Source: an uncultured Ruminococcus sp.
Lineage (GTDB): Bacteria; Bacillota; Clostridia; Lachnospirales; Lachnospiraceae
NCBI GenBank assembly: GCA_900541505.1
Contig: UQKK01000051.1
Coordinates: 1 to 21,035 of the forward strand
DNA: 21,035 nucleotides
Reading direction: 5' to 3'
Shown here: one piece after another, positions 14,607-19,455 of the stretch
How positions within the stretch are numbered: the first letter of the stretch is position 1
Layout: each line of letters opens with the position of its first letter
Made by a program: the position numbers and the translations under genes
The notes under the pieces: generated by a model
Told to the model about the DNA's origin: nothing
What the model saw: the letters and a program-made list of their open reading frames with translations, nothing else
Database searches by the model: none

Positions 14607-16102
14607 CACACTGACCTCACTTTGCGGTCCGCCAGACGGTTGTTCTCATAGTTGGGACCGCCGAGCTGGGTTGTGTTCTGGATGACTACATCTCCTTTTT
14701 TGTATTTCTCCATCTCGGAACGCTTCACAAGATAGCCTGTGATTCTCACCAAGTCACTGTCTTTCTCATAGAAACTCATGTATTTCACACCTTCTTTGAA
14801 GGCTCCCTTTACCACATCCAGCACCGCTGCGGGGTTCTTTCTTCCTGTGGTCTCCATGGCAAAGATATCGCCGCACCCCGCTGTGATGGTCTTGTGGAAT
14901 CTCGCACTGTGGCGAAGGTGTGCATAGAAATCATCCGGCTCGTCCCCCACCGGTATCCTCACCCCGGAAGTAATATGGATATCCGTCTCCAATCCCACCT
15001 GAGCATGAACCATAAATCTGCCTCCGGTCACCTTGGAATAGCGTGCCGGGAAGTCTTTTACAAAAGCGGTGATGCGATTCATAATCTCCTCGGCAAAATC
15101 GTCTGCCTGCGCATCGTGTCCATATTTTTTTCCTTCCGCTTCAAACAGGATATTCACACCTTCCGCCAGTCCCGTCACACCGAACATGCCGACGAATTTA
15201 TCCGGGTCCACCAGTCCCTCCCGCACAAGGAAGGAGCTTTCATAAAATCCCGACTCCTCCACCAGGAAGCGCAGTCTCTCGTTCATGTAATTTCCCATTG
15301 CTTCCAGGCATTCGGGAAGGAGGTGATTCAGGAAATCTTCCCGGTCTTCTGCCAGCGGCGCCAGTTTCGCAAGTGTGATTCTCGTCAGTGTATACGCCCC
15401 GCCTCCTACCGGAAGAATGTTATAGCAGCTCGAAATCCCGTAATCGCAGGAATACGCTTCCCGGTTCAGCCTGTCATTGCAGATAGCCGGGTTCGCACAG
15501 AACAAGGATGTATACAGAGCCTGCTCCGCATATACGTCCGGTGTAATTTCCGGGTCATATTTTAATGTCAGGTTCGGCACCGCGTTCTGCAGTTCCTTTT
15601 CCAGTTCCAGAATCAGCCTGCCCGCTCTGCTGTCCTTAGGTCCCAGATTCGCGTGGCAGAAGCTGTCCGTGATGGTCCTGTCCAGGAAGTTTAAAAACAG
15701 CCTTAATTTTTGTTTTACCTCCTCATCGCTCATGCCATCTATGAATAAGTCCACCATTTTGTCCAAATCTCCCAGATAGACCGGGAAGCTTGTGATGGAG
15801 GGCACATGATGATAAATAATCTGCAGATTCGACAGCAGTTCATCCAATGTTTTTGGCGGCTTCACGCCGAGAAATTCACTTCCGTTCTCTATGTATTTCA
15901 TATAATCCGGCATGACATATCTCGGCCTGTATGGCGCATGTCCCTCGAATAAATCATTAATGGCGCCTTCTTCCATGAAGAACTTTGTCCTTTCCGGTAT
16001 ATCCAGAACGTCCAGCGAATCCTCCGCGGCATGCGCCAGAGCGACTACTTTCTGCTCATATGTCATCGCCCTGGATGTCACAATTTCCAATACATTCTGC
16101 AT
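14606..16102 (-). CDS. yjjI: YjjI-family glycyl radical enzyme (DUF3029)
   Basis: This 498-residue glycyl radical enzyme has unassigned chemistry. The radical-bearing glycine is Gly456 in the C-terminal VRITGYL motif, which corresponds to RVxGY/F in pyruvate formate-lyase. The best candidate thiyl cysteine is Cys226 (GISSCYNILPVGGGAYT); Cys219 is close by. The order catalytic cysteine, GGG loop, C-terminal glycyl loop is that of the superfamily, and the ~500-residue length, shorter than PFL or diol dehydratases, fits YjjI/DUF3029. ATG 16102 is chosen because AAGGAG lies 11 nt upstream; a GTG three codons earlier would sit only 2 nt from it. The gene follows the Crp/Fnr gene by 15 nt and precedes its activase. 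In E. coli yjjI-yjjW sits beside deoCABD. Here it is in an operon with nucleoside uptake and udp, so a nucleoside- or pentose-linked substrate is inferred. Confidence 0.9.
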   Translation of the reverse strand: MQNVLEIVTSRAMTYEQKVVALAHAAEDSLDVLDIPERTKFFMEEGAINDLFEGHAPYRPRYVMPDYMKYIENGSEFLGVKPPKTLDELLSNLQIIYHHVPSITSFPVYLGDLDKMVDLFIDGMSDEEVKQKLRLFLNFLDRTITDSFCHANLGPKDSRAGRLILELEKELQNAVPNLTLKYDPEITPDVYAEQALYTSLFCANPAICNDRLNREAYSCDYGISSCYNILPVGGGAYTLTRITLAKLAPLAEDREDFLNHLLPECLEAMGNYMNERLRFLVEESGFYESSFLVREGLVDPDKFVGMFGVTGLAEGVNILFEAEGKKYGHDAQADDFAEEIMNRITAFVKDFPARYSKVTGGRFMVHAQVGLETDIHITSGVRIPVGDEPDDFYAHLRHSARFHKTITAGCGDIFAMETTGRKNPAAVLDVVKGAFKEGVKYMSFYEKDSDLVRITGYLVKRSEMEKYKKGDVVIQNTTQLGGPNYENNRLADRKVRSV

Positions 16103-16117
16103 GTTTTTCACATCTCC

Positions 16118-16903
16118 TTAATTACATCTCTTTTTCCTGTCTTTAACAGTATCTGTCTTCCCTGCACGCAGCGCTGTCTGTCTCTCCTTTTCACCGGTAA
16201 CCAGTTCCATCGTATCAGCCATCTTCATATACTGCTCTTCACTCACCAGGATTTTGTGCCCCGCCAGCTCAATAAAATTTTCCTCATTGAGCTTTTTCAA
16301 CGCTCTCTGCACAGTCCGCAGAGAAAAGCCAATCTCGTCGGCGATTTTCTGTTTCGTGATACGCAGTACACACCTGTCGTCTGAATCCAGCTTTTCATAT
16401 CTTTGAATCAAATACATCTTAATGCGTTCCTTACCGTCAAGCTGCATATATAGCCTGTTTTCACGCCCGCTCTTAACCAGAAGCTGAAAGTCTATCTTTG
16501 CCCGTTCATAAAATGCCTCCGGATGTGCCTGTATAAATTCCGCATAGCGTCCTACCGGCACCACCACCAATACACAGTCTGTTTTGGCAAACAGTGAGGC
16601 AATAAACGAATCCATCTCTGCAAAAATCTCCATCTCACCGAAAAAGGTCGGTGCTGTATTCTCCTGAAAAATATACATGTTCCCTGTCGGGTATTCCTCG
16701 AACACGCATACCTTCCCGGCTACCAGTATGTAAATTCCGTCTATTTTCTCATTCTGTGTGATGAACCGCTTTCCGGTCCGAACCTTGACTATAGAGGCTT
16801 TCTTCAAAATTTCTTCTGTTTCTTCCTTGAACAAAGACCGGATATATTCCGATGTTTTTCCCGGATAGTTCTGAATCTCCTGCAAAATATCTCGCTGTCC
16901 CAT
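16118..16903 (-). CDS. Crp/Fnr-family transcriptional regulator
   Basis: This regulator of about 261 residues has an N-terminal cyclic-nucleotide-binding-like beta-roll (about 26-135, with GKRFITQNEKIDGIYILVAG and FFGEMEIF), a dimerisation helix, and a C-terminal winged helix-turn-helix (about 184-205, IADEIGFSLRTVQRALKKL). The cAMP-contacting Arg-Ser of E. coli CRP is absent and there is no N-terminal Cys cluster as in FNR, so the effector is unknown. A Lys/Arg-rich tail of about 25 residues follows the HTH. Start choice is uncertain: ATG 16903 has only weak ribosome-site candidates, while a TTG at 16954 lies behind AGGAGG plus a hairpin. As first gene of the operon it probably controls its own promoter and that of deoB, where matching GACA-N2-TGTC sites are found. 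Confidence 0.88.
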   Translation of the reverse strand: MGQRDILQEIQNYPGKTSEYIRSLFKEETEEILKKASIVKVRTGKRFITQNEKIDGIYILVAGKVCVFEEYPTGNMYIFQENTAPTFFGEMEIFAEMDSFIASLFAKTDCVLVVVPVGRYAEFIQAHPEAFYERAKIDFQLLVKSGRENRLYMQLDGKERIKMYLIQRYEKLDSDDRCVLRITKQKIADEIGFSLRTVQRALKKLNEENFIELAGHKILVSEEQYMKMADTMELVTGEKERQTALRAGKTDTVKDRKKRCN

Positions 16904-16966
16904 GGCGCTTTGTACCTGTTCCTTCCAATTTTCTTCAATGCATTGTTTTCTCAATTGGCTGTGTCA

Positions 16967-16983
16967 GTGTACCCCTTGTACAC
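16967..16983. promoter_or_regulatory. Inverted repeat in the leader of the Crp/Fnr gene
   Basis: GTGTAC and GTACAC arms (6 bp) flank a 5-nt centre. It lies about 23-39 nt downstream of the predicted start, immediately after an AGGAGG (16983-16988). It could be an RNA hairpin that masks or repositions that ribosome site, or a second operator. Confidence 0.4.
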
Positions 16984-17012
16984 CTCCTCTGCTCTCCTCT
17001 GAGAGTAACCAC

Positions 17013-17054
17013 ATTATAACAATCCTGCCTTTTTTCGTAATACGACACATGTCG
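17013..17054 (-). promoter_or_regulatory. Class II-type promoter of the Crp/yjjI/nucleoside operon
   Basis: On the minus strand an extended -10 (TGTTATAAT; hexamer 17013-17018) has no good -35. In its place is a palindrome, CGACA-CA-TGTCG (17043-17054), centred at 17048.5, about 42.5 bp upstream of the predicted start (near 17006). That position is typical of Crp/Fnr class II activation. The deoB promoter has the same arrangement to the base. Confidence 0.7.
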
Positions 17055-17174
17055 CTTTTCAGTTAAACTCACTTATTTTTGGAATTATTCCACATATTTT
17101 TTCCTTCGATTTATGCAAATTCCATAAAGCTCGTTTGTGCAATTCTTATAATTTCGCACTGTCGTTTTTCTACA
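17038..17174 (-). repeat. Promoter-region repeat, copy A (paired with 18572-18708)
   Basis: About 137 bp aligns with the region upstream of deoB, with two single-base gaps and roughly 101 of 138 columns identical by hand count. Besides the palindrome it keeps a GGAATTATT block and two TGCA-containing elements (around 17114 and 17137) at nearly fixed spacing. Confidence 0.75.
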
Positions 17175-17200
17175 CTGCAGCGTGTGCATCCCCCGGAGGG

Positions 17201-17248
17201 CTTTTTGTTCAATAGGAAATTCTTCCAAATTTCCTATTGAACAAAAAG
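17201..17248. repeat. Perfect 21-bp inverted repeat
   Basis: The arms 17201-17221 and 17228-17248 are exact reverse complements, with a 6-nt loop (CTTCCA). The outer ends are T-rich and A-rich. The right arm provides the T-tract of the deoB terminator. It lies between the deoB terminator and the Crp promoter copy. Confidence 0.8.
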
Positions 17249-17281
17249 AGGAACCGTGACTCATAAACTTCACGGTTCCTG
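17243..17281 (-). terminator. Strong rho-independent terminator of deoB
   Basis: On the minus strand AGGAACCGTGA pairs with TCACGGTTCCT (11 bp, 10-nt loop), followed by CTTTTTG. It lies about 55 nt after the deoB stop. It separates deoB from the next operon. Confidence 0.88.
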
Positions 17282-17333
17282 CTGCTATAGCGATGATAAA
17301 TCCACTTTATCTGCACTCTTTACTATATTTTCT

Positions 17334-18503
17334 TTATCTTTTTATCTCTTTCCAGAAGCTCTCGCCATCACCCTTGTACTCGACACCGAATATGTCTCCC
17401 AGGGTTGCCGCGATATCCGCATAGCTTTTGCGGGTTCCCAGATTGACGCCCTCTTTCACGTCCTTGCCGCAGCACAAAAATGGCACATATTCTCTCGTAT
17501 GGTCTGTTCCGGGGAAACCGGGGTCGCATCCGTGGTCAGCCGTAATCATCAGGATGTCTCCTTCCCGCATGGCAGGGAGAAATTCTCCCAACTGCCTGTC
17601 AAAACGGTTCAGCGCGTCTGTATATCCTTCTATATCATTGCGGTGCCCGTACACCATGTCAAAGTCCACGAGGTTTACAAAGCACAATCCTTCAAATTCT
17701 TCCTCCAGCAGGCGAATTGTCAAATCCATATTTTTGTCGTTTCCTTCGTTGGGGAAGGTGCGGTTTATGCCTTTGCCCGCGAAAATGTCGAAGATTTTTC
17801 CCACGCCTATGGTTTCATATCCCTTGTCTTTCAACATGTCCAGGATGGTATCTCTCGGCGGCTCCAAGGAAAAATCGTGGCGATTTACGGTGCGGGTAAA
17901 ATCAGGCGCTTCTCCCACAAACGGGCGCGCGATGACTCTTCCCACCGCGTGCTCTCCTGTGAGAATTTTTCTCGCGATTTTGCAGCCCTCATACAGCTCT
18001 TCAAGTGGAATAACCTCTTCATGTGCGGCAATCTGGAATACACTGTCCGCCGAAGTATAGACAATCCACTTGCCTGTCTCCATATGCTCTTTTCCATATT
18101 TCTTGATGATTTCCGTGCCGGAACCTGTGTGATTGCAGATGACTCCTCTCCCTGTCGCCTGAGAGAACTTCTCCAGAATCTCCTCCGGAAATCCATCCGG
18201 ATACACAGGCATGGGATGTTCTGAAATCACCCCCGCGATTTCCCAGTGTCCCACTGTGGTATCCTTCCCCGCGGACTGTTCCTGCAGTCTCGCGCAGCTG
18301 CCTGCCTTGGGTGTCCCCTCTTTGGCAAACGATGTGCCTTCTATCTGAAAAAGTCCCAGTCTCTCCATATTCGGCACCTGCAGCTTGCCGCTTCTGACAC
18401 AGGTCCCGAAGGTGTCGCTTCCTACGTCGCCGAAACGGTCCGCATCCGGCTCATACCCTACGCCGGCGCTGTCCAATACAATTAAAAATACCCTTCTGTT
18501 CAT
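17334..18503 (-). CDS. deoB: Phosphopentomutase
   Basis: This 389-residue cytoplasmic metalloenzyme of the alkaline phosphatase superfamily converts (deoxy)ribose-1-phosphate to the 5-phosphate, linking nucleoside phosphorolysis to sugar catabolism. Metal-site motifs are Asp11 (VLDSAGVG), DFDMVYGH, TADHGCDP and GTDHTREYVP. The phosphorylated threonine is probably Thr82 in GKDTTVGHWE. The cap-domain segment is intact and length is normal for DeoB. ATG 18503 has AAAGGAG nine nt upstream. It stands alone between its own promoter and a strong terminator. Its promoter region is a diverged copy of the one driving the Crp/YjjI/nucleoside-transport/udp operon. The Udp product, (deoxy)ribose-1-phosphate, is its substrate. 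A deoC aldolase is not in this window. Confidence 0.96.
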   Translation of the reverse strand: MNRRVFLIVLDSAGVGYEPDADRFGDVGSDTFGTCVRSGKLQVPNMERLGLFQIEGTSFAKEGTPKAGSCARLQEQSAGKDTTVGHWEIAGVISEHPMPVYPDGFPEEILEKFSQATGRGVICNHTGSGTEIIKKYGKEHMETGKWIVYTSADSVFQIAAHEEVIPLEELYEGCKIARKILTGEHAVGRVIARPFVGEAPDFTRTVNRHDFSLEPPRDTILDMLKDKGYETIGVGKIFDIFAGKGINRTFPNEGNDKNMDLTIRLLEEEFEGLCFVNLVDFDMVYGHRNDIEGYTDALNRFDRQLGEFLPAMREGDILMITADHGCDPGFPGTDHTREYVPFLCCGKDVKEGVNLGTRKSYADIAATLGDIFGVEYKGDGESFWKEIKR

Positions 18504-18546
18504 AGCTTTGTGCTCCTTTCTCGTGAATCAAGATATTAGCAGTCCT

Positions 18547-18587
18547 ATTATATCAGCGCTTTTGTTCTTTATAATATGACATATGTC
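18547..18587 (-). promoter_or_regulatory. Class II-type promoter of deoB
   Basis: On the minus strand an extended -10 (TGATATAAT; hexamer 18547-18552) lacks a clear -35. The perfect palindrome GACATATGTC (18578-18587) is centred at 18582.5, about 42.5 bp upstream of the predicted start (near 18540). The spacing to the -10 equals that in the promoter at 17013-17054. Confidence 0.7.
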
Positions 18588-18708
18588 CTTTTTTCATAAA
18601 TTCGCTTAATTTTGGAATTATTGCACAGATTTCCCGCTTCTATATTGTGCAAATTTTATAAGTTTCTTTTGTGCAATTATTACAATTTTATGTAGTCATT
18701 TTTCTACA
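18572..18708 (-). repeat. Promoter-region repeat, copy B (paired with 17038-17174)
   Basis: It aligns to copy A at an offset of about 1534 bp. It carries three TTGTGCAA-like elements (around 18621, 18646 and 18669). On the minus strand two read TTGCACAA, 24 bp apart, and one is inverted. They could bind a second regulator. Together with the leader before deoB this accounts for 18504-18708. Bases 18709-18750 show nothing else. Confidence 0.75.
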
Positions 18709-18750
18709 TATCCAAGGATAATATAAGAAGATAAAAGAAAAGCAGACCTG

Positions 18751-18924
18751 TCACCGTGTAACTCTAATCAGTCCTCTCTCAATATAGCTTTTTACCGCCA
18801 AATCAATTGTTTCAATACAGGTATATTGGGGGGTGATTGCGTTTGTCTCATATCCGGCGTTTACAAGCATGGGGATTAGATATGTACCGATATGTCCTGC
18901 TGTTCCGATAACAATTACTCTCAT
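18751..18924 (-). pseudogene. NAD(P)-dependent epimerase remnant with large internal deletion
   Basis: A 57-codon frame starts at ATG 18924 behind CGGAGG (eight nt). The first 26 residues form a textbook Rossmann start (VIVIGTAGHIGTYLIP, then a helix ending NAGYE), as in NAD-dependent epimerases/dehydratases. The remaining 31 residues (from TNAITPQY to the stop) look like the C-terminal end of the same kind of protein, with VKSYIERGLI. About 200-250 residues expected in between are missing. The frame and ribosome site are intact, so a short peptide might still be made, but no enzyme. I read it as an in-frame deletion derivative. A weak promoter lies at 19006-19011. Confidence 0.55.
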
Positions 18925-19005
18925 TGCATTTTCCTCCGTTCATTCCGATAAATGTATTCAACCTCTCTTTGCAAGAGTACATACGACTGTTACATCATTT
19001 TCCTT

Positions 19006-19011
19006 ATTATA
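19006..19011 (-). promoter_or_regulatory. Possible -10 of the epimerase remnant
   Basis: TATAAT on the minus strand lies about 82 nt upstream of the remnant's start, with only a poor -35 (TTTAGA) at 17 nt. Confidence 0.35.
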
Positions 19012-19023
19012 CCTCATTTTCGC

Positions 19024-19052
19024 TTGAATCTAAAATCTCAATATGCTATATT
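19024..19052 (+). promoter_or_regulatory. Promoter of the putative antitoxin RNA
   Basis: TTGAAT (19024-19029), a 17-nt spacer and TATATT (19047-19052), with a TG extension before the -10. Transcription should start near 19060 and run toward the 3' end of the small toxin gene. Confidence 0.55.
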
Positions 19053-19059
19053 ATGGATA

Positions 19060-19150
19060 GAGAAGGGAAACCATAAGTGGCTTACCCTACAATATGTTAA
19101 GCTATTTTTTCAAACGGCCGTCATTATTGCGAGTAATGGCGGCTATTTTC
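19060..19150 (+). ncRNA. Putative antisense RNA antitoxin
   Basis: A transcript from the promoter at 19024-19052 would be about 90 nt long. It would end at a 10-bp hairpin (arms 19117-19126 and 19134-19143) followed by TATTTTC, and no protein is visible in it. The hairpin overlaps the stop codon of the small membrane peptide on the opposite strand, so the two RNAs converge and overlap at their 3' ends, as in several type I toxin-antitoxin loci. The first 35 nt (19054-19088) resemble the 5' end of the toxin transcript. Expression is inferred. Confidence 0.4.
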
Positions 19151-19232
19151 TTCCCTTGAAAATCTGATAACACAGACTCACAAGGGCTACAATGAATATA
19201 CAAAACTGTATTAAATCAGCGTATGTAATCAT
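19143..19232 (-). CDS. Small hydrophobic holin-like toxin (type I toxin candidate)
   Basis: This 29-residue peptide starts at ATG 19232, with AAAGGGGG eight nt upstream; another ATG two codons earlier sits only 2 nt from that site. The composition is a short polar N-terminus (MITYADLIQ), a single hydrophobic helix (FCIFIVALVSLCY) and a basic tail (FKGRK). That is the architecture of small holin-like toxins common in Firmicutes. It has its own promoter, a structured leader of about 80 nt and a convergent candidate antisense RNA. If functional it would insert in the membrane and be silenced by the RNA. It is too short for ordinary gene calls. Confidence 0.6.
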   Translation of the reverse strand: MITYADLIQFCIFIVALVSLCYQIFKGRK

Positions 19233-19254
19233 TGGCATCGCCCCCTTTCTTTCG

Positions 19255-19290
19255 TTCGGAGGGTCTGCCCCTCCGAATAAATTCGAAGGG
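19255..19290 (-). promoter_or_regulatory. Mutually exclusive hairpins in the toxin leader
   Basis: The segment 19269-19277 can pair with 19255-19263 (perfect 9 bp, 5-nt loop) or with 19282-19290 (9 bp, one G/U pair, 4-nt loop). The two structures share one arm, so only one can form at a time. This is a switch-like leader just ahead of the ribosome site. Confidence 0.5.
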
Positions 19291-19321
19291 TAAGCCGCCT
19301 GGCTTCGGTTTCCCTATCCAT

Positions 19322-19350
19322 ATATTAACACCGCTTCATCGACCCGACAA
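19322..19350 (-). promoter_or_regulatory. Promoter of the small toxin gene
   Basis: On the minus strand TTGTCG (19345-19350), a 17-nt spacer and TAATAT (19322-19327) with a TG extension. The start would be near 19315, about 83 nt before the toxin start codon. Confidence 0.5.
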
Positions 19351-19408
19351 TACTTTTATCCTTTACCTCAATCTCCCTTATCCCAACCTTTTACTTTTCT
19401 TTCTCATA

Positions 19409-19417
19409 TGCTATAAT
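19409..19417 (+). promoter_or_regulatory. Extended -10 promoter of pncB
   Basis: TGCTATAAT at 19409-19417 is a full extended -10, with a weak -35. Transcription should start near 19424, about 32 nt before the pncB start. Confidence 0.65.
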
Positions 19418-19455
19418 ATGCGTCAGGGACAAAGCACGTCAGAAAGGAGAAAATT

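Noticed and set aside
14894..15565. A 223-codon plus-strand frame opposite yjjI
   Set aside because: It lies wholly inside the glycyl radical enzyme gene on the other strand and has no ribosome site or family features.
14606..16102. YjjI read as pyruvate formate-lyase or a diol dehydratase
   Set aside because: It is about 250-300 residues shorter than those enzymes and lacks their paired-cysteine or GCVEP-type active-site motifs. Its size and its partner fit YjjI/YjjW.
17256..18224. A 322-codon plus-strand open frame opposite deoB
   Set aside because: The complementary strand encodes a complete phosphopentomutase with all metal motifs. The antisense frame has no ribosome site or recognisable domain and is a by-product of codon bias.
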